Notes: a model not told the origin generated them from the sequence alone. DNA of 46,019 nt from Lysobacterales bacterium (GCA_029859645.1 JAOUCS010000013.1:1-46019); one strand, 5' to 3'; counted from the stretch's first letter, positions 27,828 to 37,090 are shown. Numbers and translations are program-made.

Positions 27828-28475
27828 ATGAAAAAGAATTCAAAAAATCCGCAAACCAGGCTGATTCTGCTCGCTATCCTGGTGGGGTCGATCAGCGCGC
27901 TTGCAGGTATCTCCTTCTGGAAAGTCATGCAAGGCCCCCCGCAAGCCTCAGACGCGACCCTGTTGTTGCTGCCCGAACCCCGTGTCATTGCCGATTTTTC
28001 CCTGGTGGACGATGACGGTCAGCCTTTTTCACTTGAGCGGCTCAAAGGCCAATGGTCCCTGCTCTTTTTCGGCTTTACCCACTGTCCGGATGTTTGCCCC
28101 AGCGCCCTTTATGACCTGGCTCAGGTCCGCAAAACGCTGGCCCGGAATGATCCGGAAAAAACGAATAATCTGCAGGTGCTGTTCGTATCCGTCGACCCCG
28201 AGCGCGACACACCCCGGCAATTGAATCAATACGTCAACTATTTTGATCCAGAGTTCATCGGCGTGACGGGCCCCGAAGCCCAGTTGGCGCCATTGACCCT
28301 GCAATTGGGAATTGCATACCGGATTGAAGACCACGAGCCGGGCAGTCAGCAATACAACGTCGACCACTCGGCCAGCATTTTACTGATGAATCCCAATGGG
28401 CAATTGCACGGCGTGTTCCCGGCGCCCCATCAATCCGACAGCATGGCAGCCGAGATTGCAGCGGTGATCAACTGA
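27828..28475 (+). CDS. SCO1/SenC family copper-binding thioredoxin-fold protein
   Basis: Membrane-anchored periplasmic copper chaperone or thiol-disulfide protein for assembly of the cytochrome oxidase CuA site. It is 215 residues. Seen: an N-terminal membrane helix at about 12-30, the metal-binding THCPDVC with Cys86 and Cys90, the FVSVDPERDTP motif, and the conserved distal His in DHSASILLMNP. The stop shares one base with the psd start (TGATG), so the two genes are coupled. No oxidase genes lie nearby. Confidence 0.93.
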   Translation: MKKNSKNPQTRLILLAILVGSISALAGISFWKVMQGPPQASDATLLLLPEPRVIADFSLVDDDGQPFSLERLKGQWSLLFFGFTHCPDVCPSALYDLAQVRKTLARNDPEKTNNLQVLFVSVDPERDTPRQLNQYVNYFDPEFIGVTGPEAQLAPLTLQLGIAYRIEDHEPGSQQYNVDHSASILLMNPNGQLHGVFPAPHQSDSMAAEIAAVIN

Positions 28476-29329
28476 TGGGCGTGATCGAAAAACTGCTGTC
28501 GGGCATCCAGTACCTGCTGCCCCACCACCTGCTGTCGCGCCTCGTCCACGCCCTCATGCGCATTCGCCTGGCGCCTGTCAAGAACGCGCAAATAGCAGTC
28601 CTCGGCAGCATTTTTCGCGTTGCCTGGGACGAAGCGAAGATCGAGAACATTTCTGAATTTGAAACCTTCAATGCGTTCTTCACGCGCGAACTCAAACCCG
28701 GCACGCGCGAAATTGACCCGGATCCGCGGGTCCTGGTCAGCCCCAGCGACGGGAAAATCAGCCAGAGCGGGCGCATCACCAACGACCGTATATTGCAGGC
28801 CAAGGGTCGGCACTACTCGGTTCGCTCATTACTGGCCAACGATCCGGATTGCGCCGAATTCATCAACGGCTTTTTTGCCACGGTATACCTGTCACCACGG
28901 GACTATCACCGGGTTCACATGCCGTTTGACGGCAAACTCCTGCGCATGATCCATGTGCCTGGCCGGCTGTTCAGTGTGGCCCCTTATAACGTTCGGCAGC
29001 TGCCCAACCTGTTCGCCCGGAATGAGCGCGTGGTCAACCTGTTTGAAACCAGCCACGGCACCATGGCGGTTGTAATGGTTGGAGCGATGCTGGTTTCGAG
29101 CATGGAAACCGTCTGGTCAGGGGTCGTCACTCCGCCGCGGGGCAAGAAAATCACGCGCGGCGACTGGAGCCGGCGGAACATCCAGTTGGCCCGTGGCGAG
29201 GAGATGGGCCGGTTTAACATGGGCTCCACCGTGATCCTCCTGATGCCGCCGGGCGCCATCTCGTCGATGGAGCATTACGAGCCAGGTGACGACGTAGTAA
29301 TGGGCCAGAATCTCGCCCGCCTCCGCTAG
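28475..29329 (+). CDS. psd: Phosphatidylserine decarboxylase proenzyme
   Basis: Makes phosphatidylethanolamine at the inner membrane. The pyruvoyl cofactor is formed by self-cleavage. It is 284 residues. Seen: FETFNAFFTRELKPG and SPSDGKI in the first half, the conserved FFATVYLSPRDYHRVHMP, and the cleavage motif as MGST with Ser251, where most family members have LGST. The change is at a position that tolerates hydrophobic residues. It is translationally coupled to the SCO gene. Confidence 0.97.
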   Translation: MGVIEKLLSGIQYLLPHHLLSRLVHALMRIRLAPVKNAQIAVLGSIFRVAWDEAKIENISEFETFNAFFTRELKPGTREIDPDPRVLVSPSDGKISQSGRITNDRILQAKGRHYSVRSLLANDPDCAEFINGFFATVYLSPRDYHRVHMPFDGKLLRMIHVPGRLFSVAPYNVRQLPNLFARNERVVNLFETSHGTMAVVMVGAMLVSSMETVWSGVVTPPRGKKITRGDWSRRNIQLARGEEMGRFNMGSTVILLMPPGAISSMEHYEPGDDVVMGQNLARLR

Positions 29330-29339
29330 GCTGCTCCCT

Positions 29340-31211
29340 TTATTGCCAACCGCACTGCCGGCCCGCGTTCTGTTCATCCAGCCATGCCTGCAACGGAGCG
29401 AAATAGTCCAGAATCGCCGTGGCATCCATTTCCTGTGAGCCGGTCAGCGCAGCCAGTGCGTCCGGCCAGGGCTTGCTCCGGCCCATTTCCAGCATGGCGT
29501 TCAGACGCTCGCCGGCCTGCTTGCTGCCGTAGATCGAGCAACGATGGATGGGGTCTTCATTCCCCGCAATTTCACAGAGCGCCTGGTGAAACTGGAATTG
29601 CAGGATATGAGCCAGGAAGTAGCGGGTATACGGCGTATTTCCGGGCACATGGTACTTGGCGCCAGGGTCGAAGGCATCCGCGGGACGGTCTGAAGGCGCG
29701 CCAACGCCCTGGTAACGCTCACGCAACTGCCACCACAGTTCGTTGTAACCTTCCGGCCCCACTTCGCCGGCAAATACTTTCCAGCGCCACTGGTCAACCA
29801 TCAGGCCGAAGGGCAGGAAGGCGATTTTTTCCAGCGCCTGTTTCATCAGCAGCCCGAGGTCCCCTGAAGCGTCCGGCACCTCGTCCAGTAAGCCCAGCTT
29901 GGCCAGGTACTCCGGCGTGATGGAAAGAGACAGGGTGTCGCCCACCGCCTCGTGAAATCCGTCGTTGGCGCTGCTGCGATACAGGTAAGATTCGCCCTTG
30001 TAGGCGCGCTGATAGTAGTTATGGCCCAGTTCGTGGTGAATCGTTTTAAAGTCTTCCGCATTCACATCGATGCACATCTTGATACGCAGATCATCCTGTT
30101 CATCGATATCCCAGGCCGAGGCGTGGCAGACCACATCGCGGTCCGCCGGCTTGACGAACAGCGAGCGCTGCCAGAATGTCTCCGGCAATTCCTCGAAACC
30201 CAGTGAGCTGAAGAACGCTTCGCCGGTTTTCACCATGCTGATTGCGTCGTAACCTTCATCGTTGAGAATGGCGGTCAGGTCATAGCCTGCTTCCGTCTGC
30301 GGTGGCGCTACCAGGTCGAAGATGTTTTCCCAGCTCTGCGCCCACATATTGCCCAGCAGGTGAGCCGGTATCGGCCCATCAGCCGGCACGATCTCCGTAC
30401 CGTAGGTCTCGCCCAGCCGAGCCCTGACATGACAATGCAGTGCTTCGTACAGGGGGCTGACCTGCTCCCAGAGTTTGTCCAGTTCACCGGGGAAATCAGC
30501 GGGATCCATGTCATAAGCGGAGCGCCACATGGTGCCCAGGTCATCGAAACCGAGTTCCTGTGCCCCTTCGTTGGCCAGTTCAACCTGGCGGGCGTACAGC
30601 GGCTTCATTGGTGGTGACACGGTTCGCCAGCCCTCCCAGGCTTCCAGCAACTGGGCAGGATCACGTGAAGCGCCGATGATATCTTCCAACTCACCCAGCG
30701 CCAGGCAGCTACCGTCATCACGGCAGTAAGTTCCACGGCCGTACATGCCGCTGAGCTTTGCGCCTATCTCCGATTGCTCTGCGGTCTTCGCAGCATCCAT
30801 CGGGGCAGGAATGACAATGCCGCTTTTGAGCATGTTCAGCTTCCGGGCGGTATCGTAGTCGAGGCCGACCAGGCTGTTGAAACGGGCGGCTTCAGATGCA
30901 ACCGCTACCTGTGCCGCCGTGAACTGCTCGGCAGATTTCGCTGCCAGCAATTCGGTATCTTCGGTGATGAAGTTCGCCAGCACCCACCCCATGCGCTCGT
31001 TATGCTGACCCAGTTGTTCCAGCGTGGATTCCGATGCAGCGACGAATGCCCGTGCCTCCTCGACGGTTGGTCCGGTCTTCTGGGGCGCTTCGCTGGGCGT
31101 TTCGGCGGTGGTCTCCGCGGCCGGTATGAACTTGGCGTCGGACGGTTGCTCGCAGGCAGTCAGTGTCAAAAACAGTACGACCAGGGCAAGGAGTCGGGGC
31201 AATTGGCTCAT
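29340..31211 (-). CDS. M2 family (ACE-like) peptidyl-dipeptidase lipoprotein
   Basis: Zinc dipeptidyl carboxypeptidase related to angiotensin-converting enzyme, likely acting in the periplasm. It is 623 residues. Seen: a lipoprotein signal with lipobox LTAC (Cys20), the zinc motif HELGH at 393-397, and the third ligand in GFHEAVGDTLSLS about 24 residues later. The C-terminal FLAHILQFQFHQALC is typical of M2 peptidases. The start ATG at 31211 has GGA at about eight bases; an upstream in-frame ATG would bury the signal peptide. It converges on psd with ten bases between. Confidence 0.94.
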   Translation of the reverse strand: MSQLPRLLALVVLFLTLTACEQPSDAKFIPAAETTAETPSEAPQKTGPTVEEARAFVAASESTLEQLGQHNERMGWVLANFITEDTELLAAKSAEQFTAAQVAVASEAARFNSLVGLDYDTARKLNMLKSGIVIPAPMDAAKTAEQSEIGAKLSGMYGRGTYCRDDGSCLALGELEDIIGASRDPAQLLEAWEGWRTVSPPMKPLYARQVELANEGAQELGFDDLGTMWRSAYDMDPADFPGELDKLWEQVSPLYEALHCHVRARLGETYGTEIVPADGPIPAHLLGNMWAQSWENIFDLVAPPQTEAGYDLTAILNDEGYDAISMVKTGEAFFSSLGFEELPETFWQRSLFVKPADRDVVCHASAWDIDEQDDLRIKMCIDVNAEDFKTIHHELGHNYYQRAYKGESYLYRSSANDGFHEAVGDTLSLSITPEYLAKLGLLDEVPDASGDLGLLMKQALEKIAFLPFGLMVDQWRWKVFAGEVGPEGYNELWWQLRERYQGVGAPSDRPADAFDPGAKYHVPGNTPYTRYFLAHILQFQFHQALCEIAGNEDPIHRCSIYGSKQAGERLNAMLEMGRSKPWPDALAALTGSQEMDATAILDYFAPLQAWLDEQNAGRQCGWQ

Positions 31212-31293
31212 TGATATTTCCATCATCCAGATAGTTTTGAGTTTCACAGGCTACCAGAACTGGGGCGGGCGCTCTACGCGCCAATGACGCGCT

Positions 31294-31299
31294 TATAAT
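31294..31299 (+). promoter_or_regulatory. -10 element TATAAT giving a leaderless GTG start
   Basis: A perfect TATAAT ends seven bases before the GTG at 31306, exactly the usual distance from a -10 to the transcript start, so transcription should begin at the start codon. No ribosome binding site is visible. No clear -35 was found. Confidence 0.45.
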
Positions 31300-31305
31300 G
31301 CACTG

Positions 31306-31962
31306 GTGCTCCGGATCATCAAAATAGCGCTGCTGCTTTGCCTGTCGACGGCCCATTGCCAGGAGGCGGTCAGCCACCCCTCCCCCACCAGCCTGGCGTC
31401 GCTGGCTGCCAGTGCTGACCTGGTCGTGCTGGCGCAGGTCAGGGACACGGACTACCGGTTGCAGCGTGCAATCCCGGTCAGCGGCAGCGCCTATCTGCAA
31501 GTACTGATTCGCTACAAATCCGATGGCCCGGTGGATCTCATCGAAGTGTATGAAAAAGGCCTGCACCCGAACGAATGCTACTTTCCCAACCCAACGGTAA
31601 TGGAGGAAGGCCGGCGTTACCTGGTGTTCCTGAAAACCGATCCCGAAGATGCTACCCGCTACCGTGGACTGGCCCAGGGTTGCGCGCTGGACGTGCTGGT
31701 GAATGATCAAAACCGCTACGCGCTGCGCTACCCGGTCAACGGCATTATCCTGTCCGACCCGCTCCATGAAGTGGCCCTGGACATGTCATTCAACGATGGC
31801 TACGCCCTCGTCGATGAGGGCGACCTGGTGCCGGCTGATCGTGACGCCATGATCGCAGCAGGAGACATTTTTCCGCATTCCCAGGGGCGGTGGAAATATG
31901 CCCGTGGTGTGCCGCTCAGCCGGGTCCGCGAGCTGATGAGGATGGACAAGCTATCGAACTAA
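31306..31962 (+). CDS. Secreted protein of unknown function
   Basis: A 218-residue protein with a signal peptide (residues 1-19, LRIIKIALLLCLSTAHC) and no recognised catalytic motif. The mature part begins with SLASLAASADLVVLAQV, typical of proteins with a single beta-rich periplasmic domain, and contains VYEKGLHPNECYFPNPTVM and RYLVFLKTDPE. Cys near 87 and near 125 could form a disulfide. The start is a GTG placed directly at the predicted transcript start. Its stop overlaps the end of ppnN on the other strand by 12 bases. Confidence 0.8.
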   Translation: MLRIIKIALLLCLSTAHCQEAVSHPSPTSLASLAASADLVVLAQVRDTDYRLQRAIPVSGSAYLQVLIRYKSDGPVDLIEVYEKGLHPNECYFPNPTVMEEGRRYLVFLKTDPEDATRYRGLAQGCALDVLVNDQNRYALRYPVNGIILSDPLHEVALDMSFNDGYALVDEGDLVPADRDAMIAAGDIFPHSQGRWKYARGVPLSRVRELMRMDKLSN

Positions 31963-33324
31963 TCGGTAACAGGGCTGGTAAGCCTTGCCGCCCGGTATTT
32001 TCATCCGGTCGTTGACCACGAAGGACGTCAGCAGCGAATCCAGTGATTCCATGATTTCCGGCTCACCGCTGATTTCGAATGGGCCATGCTCGCGAATGGC
32101 GCGAACACCGTCGGGCTTCACATTTCCAGCAACGATGCCCGAAAACATTTTCCGCAGGTTTGAAGCCATCACATGCAACGGCAGATCTTTACTGATTTCC
32201 AGCGCCGCCATATTTTCATGGGTCGGAACAAAAGGTATCTGGAAAGACTCATCGATGGTCAGCAGCCAGTTGTAGTAAAAGGCATCGTTTTTGGCGATGC
32301 GATGCTTGCGAACCCGGTCCATGCCTTTCGCCATGTACTGGCCAACCGCCTCGGGATCGCCGGTAATGATTCGGTACCGTGAACTGGCTTCCTTACCCAG
32401 GGTCAGGCGAATGAATTTGTCGATCTGCTTGAAATAGGCAGCCGACTCGGTAGGGCCCGTCAGGACCAGCGGGAACGGCAGGCCTTCGTTATCGGGGTGC
32501 AGCAAAACACCCAGCAAGTACAGAATTTCTTCGGCGGTGCCCGCCCCGCCCGGGAACACGACAATGCCATGCCCCAGCCGCACGAATGCCTCCAGGCGTT
32601 TCTCGATGTCCGGCATAATGATCAGGTTGCTTACGATCGGGTTAGGAGACTCGGCCGCGATGATGCCCGGCTCGGAAATTCCAATGTAGCGACGCAGTTT
32701 CGAACGCTGCTTGGAGTGGCCGATGGTGGCGCCCTTCATCGGCCCTTTCATCGCGCCCGGGCCGCAGCCGGTAATGATGCTGAGATTGCGCAGACCCAGC
32801 TCGTAGCCACACTGCTTGGTGTATTCATACTCGAAACGCGCAATGGAATGACCGCCCCAGCAGACCACCAGGTTCGGTTCCACCTGCGGGATCAGGGCCT
32901 GGGCATTGCGCAGCATCTCGAACACCGCATTGGTGATGCCGGAGCTGCTGGCCAGGTCGTGGTGGCTATTACCGCTGATTTCGCTGTCGTAATAGACCAG
33001 GTCGCGAATGACCGCCGAAATCAACTCCCTGATCCCTTCGATGATCTGTCCGTCAACAAAAGCGGAACCCGGCGCATTGTTCAACTCCAGCCGCAAACCC
33101 CGGTTGACCTGTTGCACTTCGATCCGGAAATCTTCGTACTGCTGTAACAGCGCCTCTGCGTCATCGCTTTCATTGCCGCTGTTGAGCACGGCCAGTGAAC
33201 AACGGCGCACCAGTTCTGCCAGGTCGCCCTGGCTGGCGCCGGTCAGGCGCTCAACCTCCTTGCGGCTGAGCGTATTGAGAATTCCTGCCGGATACAGGCG
33301 CGTTGTTACGGATTCAGCAGACAA
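31951..33324 (-). CDS. ppnN: Pyrimidine/purine nucleotide 5'-monophosphate nucleosidase (LOG family)
   Basis: Splits nucleoside monophosphates into base and ribose-5-phosphate; in E. coli it is allosterically tuned by (p)ppGpp. It is 457 residues, with an N-terminal domain and the LOG core: GCGPGAMKGPMKGA and the diagnostic PGGAGTAEE near 258. The start is TTG with GGAGGAG seven bases before it. Only 22 bases separate it from the hairpin after the TonB receptor gene, so no room exists for a full promoter downstream of that hairpin. Confidence 0.93.
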   Translation of the reverse strand: MSAESVTTRLYPAGILNTLSRKEVERLTGASQGDLAELVRRCSLAVLNSGNESDDAEALLQQYEDFRIEVQQVNRGLRLELNNAPGSAFVDGQIIEGIRELISAVIRDLVYYDSEISGNSHHDLASSSGITNAVFEMLRNAQALIPQVEPNLVVCWGGHSIARFEYEYTKQCGYELGLRNLSIITGCGPGAMKGPMKGATIGHSKQRSKLRRYIGISEPGIIAAESPNPIVSNLIIMPDIEKRLEAFVRLGHGIVVFPGGAGTAEEILYLLGVLLHPDNEGLPFPLVLTGPTESAAYFKQIDKFIRLTLGKEASSRYRIITGDPEAVGQYMAKGMDRVRKHRIAKNDAFYYNWLLTIDESFQIPFVPTHENMAALEISKDLPLHVMASNLRKMFSGIVAGNVKPDGVRAIREHGPFEISGEPEIMESLDSLLTSFVVNDRMKIPGGKAYQPCYRLVR

Positions 33325-33346
33325 TGACTCTCTCCTCCAGATATAA

Positions 33347-33370
33347 ATCGGGGCGGAAATCCGCCCCGAT
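33347..33370 (-). terminator. Hairpin between the TonB receptor gene and ppnN
   Basis: ATCGGGGCGGA (33347-33357) and TCCGCCCCGAT (33360-33370) pair into an 11-base stem with a tiny loop. On the minus strand it is followed by TTTATAT, a short U-tract, so it probably terminates the receptor gene. Confidence 0.75.
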
Positions 33371-33391
33371 CCCTCTTAACTGACGTTCTGA

Positions 33392-36300
33392 TCAGAACCG
33401 ATAGGTGATACCGATGCGAATTTCCCAGAGGGAAGGATCGCTGACCCGGCCCTGGCCGGACGGTTCGATGAACTCTTCGTAGATGTACTGCTGGCCATCT
33501 TCGGAAATTTCCATGTCAACCAGGCCCTGGGCCCGCGGAAAGCTGGCTTCCTTGAGCACGCACCAGTCATCGTTCAGCAGGTTACACAGGTTCCTGATGG
33601 TGATCCAGCCGGCGAACTTGTGCCCCTCGGCAAACGCTGGGAATTCCTGCTCGATGCGCAGATCGTAATAGCTCCACCAGTCACTCTTGAACGCGTTACG
33701 TGGAGCGATCTGGCCGGAGTACTTGTCGAGCCCGGTTTCCCGTATCGCCCTGAAGAAGGCTTCCTGGTCGAAGCTTGGCAGGTAGGACACGAGCGGATCA
33801 TTTTGTCCGTCGGGAACATACAACAGGTGACGACCGCTGATGTAATCACCAAAGGTGTCGCCGTCATCGTCGCTGAACGTGTACGAGAACGGACGGCCCT
33901 GGTTGACAGCACCGACCAGCACGAAGTTGGTCCGGTTGTCTTTCCACCAGTATGCCGAGTAGCCGACGCGCCAGGTGAAGCGGTGCGGGATGTTGTAGTT
34001 CGACTTGGCCAGCGACGGGTTGTTCGGATCGGCCACCGAGATGTTGGCAAAGTTCGAGAATGCTACCGAGCTGGTCATTGGGCTGACATCCTTGGCGTTG
34101 GTGTAGGCGTAACCCACCGACCAGTCGAAGCCGTTGTCATAATACTTCGACAGGTTGATGCTGGCCTGCCAGGAACGACCGTCCTTGCCGGATACGTTGG
34201 TCAGGATATAGTCAGAATTGAACCTGCGAGGATCTGTGTAGATCGGCCGTCCGTCCGGTGCGACTCCCGTCTGTTCCATCGTACCGTTGACAATGATCGC
34301 GGAATTATCGTTTTTGGTGTACAACAGGTCGGCATTCAGCACGTAGTCGTTACCAAAGTTGTAGGTGGTCCCCAGGTTGAACTTCCACGCCTTGGGCAAT
34401 TTGAAGTCCGGATCCAGCGCGTTCACGCCCGAATTGGGCTCGGCGAAGGCGATGGCGTCATACAGGCACTGGGGAATATCGTAAACCGGGTTACCACCGC
34501 CGGTCAGAGGAATGTCAAACAGCGAGAAATCCACACCCTCACCACAGTTTTCCGGCGGTGGTGGATCGCGCTCAATCGTGCGTTCGCGCAACTGTGCGAT
34601 ACGGAAACCGTCATTGCTGAAGTTGTTGGACATCCAGACATTCGGGTTGCCGCCGGAATACAGGCCTATGCCGCCACGCAGGCTGACGTCAGGCGTAATG
34701 GTCCAGTTGAAACCGACACGCGGTTGCAGCAGGTCCAGCCCGTCGATCGTGTAAGTATTGGCATAACCCTGGCGGTCAACGAAATTTTCGTTATAGGCCG
34801 GTTCATCACTGCTGCTGTACCAATCGTACCGCAGGCCGAAAATCATGGTCAGTGCACCACCGGCAGTTACCCATTCGTCCTGCAGGTAGGCCGTGTTGAT
34901 GTCATAGCTCCATTCCGCTGCACCGTTGGCCGGAATGTTGGATGGCGCTGCATTGCCGTAGTAAATATCATCCGGACGGCCTTCCAGGAAGGCCAGGATA
35001 CAACCGTTGGGGTTGCCCGAGTTGCATTCCTCGTCAAAACGGTTTTCGGTTTCTGTGTGCTGGATAAACAGGTTGAAAACATCCAGTGAATCACGCTCGA
35101 AACCACCGGTCAGCAGGTGATCGCCCAGCTCGTAGTTACCGGCAATCTTGTAGTTCCAGGACTTGTAGTCAAGCTTGTTGGCCTGGCGCGAGTCGTCGGT
35201 ACCGAGGTAGACAACCGCTCTGGAGAAGACGCCGTCGTTATCATCGTCGTTCCAGGTTTCGACCTGGACTTCACCGAAAATTCCCTGGTCTCTTACACCG
35301 GAGCGTGAAACCTGGCGGTTATCCAGTTTGAGGTGGGAAACGCGTAATTCGGTTGAGAATTTATCCGTCCAATTGGAAAACAGAGCACCGGTGTGGGTTT
35401 TGAGTTCCGCACCACGCTCATAGTAGTGATCGGAGAATTCATACTCGTCGTCATCACTGTCAGACTCGGAATAGTTAAAGCCGTCGTTGTAGTTGTAGGA
35501 ATAGGAAGCACGATGATCTTCATTGATATCCCAGTCCAGCTTGATGGTCCATTTCTTGTCCTTGACCGGTACGGCCTTGACCGGCTCACCCACTTCATAG
35601 CCGTAAACGTCCCTGGCGATCCTTGCAATCTCGTCCAGTTGCTCTGCACTGACGCCCTTGATAACGCGGCCTGAGGATGCGCCGCCGGTCGGCACACGGT
35701 CAAACAGGTTGGCGTCTTTCAGATGCTCGTAGGCAACGAAGAAGAATAGTTTGTCCTTGATGATCGGGCCGCCCAGCGTAACGCCCCAACGTTTGACGGA
35801 GAAATCACCGGTGTCGATGTCATCACCTTCAAGCTTGTCGCCTTTCATGTTGTCGTTGGTGTAATCGTAGAACGCAGAACCATGCCACTCGTTGGAACCG
35901 GACTTGGTCACCGCGTTGATGTTACAGGCAGTGAACTGGCCGTAGAAAACATCGAACGGCGCCAGTTCGACAGCCACCTGTTCAATGGAATCATATGAAA
36001 AAGGCTGGCGTTCTGTCGGGTAACCATTGCTGTTCAGGCCGAACAGGTCATTCATCCGTACGCCGTCAACCGTCAGGCTATTGAAACGTGGATTGGCGCC
36101 TGCGCATTGCACGGCGCCGCCGGCATATGCCGGGTCAATGTAAATGCGGGGATCGTTGCGGATAACATCGCGCAGGTCGCGATTGATATGCGGCATTTCC
36201 TGCAGGTCCTTCAAGCCGAATACCGAGGCTGGGCCAAGAGCCAGTTGTTCGGTTGTCACTTCCTGCGCGGTCACGACCACCTCTTCCATCACGTCAGCGC

Positions 36301-36640
36301 CGAGCTGCAGAATCAGGGAGTAAGTGTCACCCAATCGCAGGTCCACATCGGTTACGGTCTGGTTCGCGTAGCTGCCGGTTGAAGCCTCCACCGTGTATGG
36401 GCCGCCCACCGGAAGACCGCGGACAAAGACCAGGCCTGAAGCATTGGATTGGGCCGTGCGGGTGCTACCTGTTCGGGTATCGGTGATGCTGACGTCAACG
36501 CCTTCGAGCGGAGATGCGTCGGGACCAAAAACCGAAACGCGGATAGCTGATGTTGTCTCCTGGGCCATCGCAGCCAGAGGAATCATCAGCACGAGCAAAA
36601 CCGCCAACGCAGAGAAACAAAGTCGGATTCTGTTATACAT
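33392..36640 (-). CDS. TonB-dependent receptor with N-terminal carboxypeptidase-regulatory-like domain (Oar-like)
   Basis: Large outer-membrane protein of 1082 residues. Seen: a signal peptide at 1-26, a beta-sandwich carboxypeptidase-regulatory-like domain at about 30-115 (SPLEGVDVSITDTRTGS), a plug region at about 125-250 with EEVVVTAQ and SLTVDGVRMNDLFG, and a beta-barrel of many aromatic-rich strands ending in ITYRF, with the C-terminal Phe of outer-membrane proteins. Substrate unknown; Oar-like receptors often take up peptides or export extracellular material. The leader is long and structured, with a promoter near 36800. Confidence 0.92.
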   Translation of the reverse strand: MYNRIRLCFSALAVLLVLMIPLAAMAQETTSAIRVSVFGPDASPLEGVDVSITDTRTGSTRTAQSNASGLVFVRGLPVGGPYTVEASTGSYANQTVTDVDLRLGDTYSLILQLGADVMEEVVVTAQEVTTEQLALGPASVFGLKDLQEMPHINRDLRDVIRNDPRIYIDPAYAGGAVQCAGANPRFNSLTVDGVRMNDLFGLNSNGYPTERQPFSYDSIEQVAVELAPFDVFYGQFTACNINAVTKSGSNEWHGSAFYDYTNDNMKGDKLEGDDIDTGDFSVKRWGVTLGGPIIKDKLFFFVAYEHLKDANLFDRVPTGGASSGRVIKGVSAEQLDEIARIARDVYGYEVGEPVKAVPVKDKKWTIKLDWDINEDHRASYSYNYNDGFNYSESDSDDDEYEFSDHYYERGAELKTHTGALFSNWTDKFSTELRVSHLKLDNRQVSRSGVRDQGIFGEVQVETWNDDDNDGVFSRAVVYLGTDDSRQANKLDYKSWNYKIAGNYELGDHLLTGGFERDSLDVFNLFIQHTETENRFDEECNSGNPNGCILAFLEGRPDDIYYGNAAPSNIPANGAAEWSYDINTAYLQDEWVTAGGALTMIFGLRYDWYSSSDEPAYNENFVDRQGYANTYTIDGLDLLQPRVGFNWTITPDVSLRGGIGLYSGGNPNVWMSNNFSNDGFRIAQLRERTIERDPPPPENCGEGVDFSLFDIPLTGGGNPVYDIPQCLYDAIAFAEPNSGVNALDPDFKLPKAWKFNLGTTYNFGNDYVLNADLLYTKNDNSAIIVNGTMEQTGVAPDGRPIYTDPRRFNSDYILTNVSGKDGRSWQASINLSKYYDNGFDWSVGYAYTNAKDVSPMTSSVAFSNFANISVADPNNPSLAKSNYNIPHRFTWRVGYSAYWWKDNRTNFVLVGAVNQGRPFSYTFSDDDGDTFGDYISGRHLLYVPDGQNDPLVSYLPSFDQEAFFRAIRETGLDKYSGQIAPRNAFKSDWWSYYDLRIEQEFPAFAEGHKFAGWITIRNLCNLLNDDWCVLKEASFPRAQGLVDMEISEDGQQYIYEEFIEPSGQGRVSDPSLWEIRIGITYRF

Positions 36641-36698
36641 GGTTAATCGCCTGTGATGTTGTTCGTATCTATGAAACAGGCCAGTCGGACGTTGAAAA

Positions 36699-36745
36699 GG
36701 TGAAAATCAGGGACGCAAGTGTACCCGGGGCCCTCGATTTTCACC
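36699..36745 (-). promoter_or_regulatory. Structured leader of the TonB receptor gene
   Basis: GGTGAAAATC (36699-36708) and GATTTTCACC (36736-36745) are perfect inverted 10-base arms. The stem extends inward by four pairs (AGGG with CCCT) past one bulged base. On the minus strand the second arm is followed by TTTTC, so the hairpin resembles a terminator or attenuator in the 5' leader, 59-105 bases before the start codon. Confidence 0.5.
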
Positions 36746-36797
36746 CTGAAATCTCCTCGTCTTACTGCCTCCCACCAACCATTTTTATGGCGCGATA

Positions 36798-36803
36798 ATT
36801 CTA
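36798..36803 (-). promoter_or_regulatory. Extended -10 of the TonB receptor gene
   Basis: On the minus strand the sequence reads TGCTAGAAT, an extended -10 (TGn plus TAGAAT). The -35 is T-rich and weak. Transcription from about 36791 gives a 150-base leader containing the 36699-36745 hairpin. Confidence 0.45.
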
Positions 36804-37013
36804 GCAGGTTTTTTGTTACAAAAATTTAACAAGCCGGCCATTTCTGGCACGTTTTTGAATGACTTTTTCCGGAATATTCGGCAACTATCTGTTATTGGTC
36901 ACTAATCTTTTTTTAACATCCCGCAAAATAATTGACCTCGCTCATGTTGGGACCGATTCTCCATGCTATGACTTCCCAACAACTCGGCCGTTCTATAGAA
37001 TATGCGACTTCGT

Positions 37014-37090
37014 CGGGGTGTAGCTCAGCCTGGTAGAGCACTGTCTTCGGGAGGCAGGGGCCGGAGGTTCAAATCCTCTCACCCCGACCA
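37014..37090 (+). tRNA. tRNA-Pro (anticodon CGG)
   Basis: A 77-base cloverleaf. Acceptor CGGGGTG pairs with CACCCCG; the D-arm is GCTC...GAGC; the anticodon arm is CTGTC-TTCGGGA-GGCAG with CGG at 37048-37050; the T-arm is GGAGG-TTCAAAT-CCTCT; the encoded end is ACCA. The anticodon loop and T-arm resemble the E. coli tRNA-Pro genes. It is followed by a terminator and then an accessory region, as expected of a common integration site. Confidence 0.96.

Larger units (their letters stand above)
36641..37013. other. 373-base gap between receptor gene and tRNA
   Basis: It holds the receptor promoter and leader hairpin on its left, and a weak tRNA promoter on its right: TTCCCA (36973-36978), 17 bases, TAGAAT (36996-37001). 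The middle is AT-rich with an inverted pair TTGTTA/TAACAA near 36815-36832. I see no gene. Confidence 0.6.

Noticed and set aside
33620-35089. 489-codon plus-strand frame inside the TonB receptor gene
   Set aside because: Antisense to a clearly coding outer-membrane protein; its composition follows from the beta-barrel codons.
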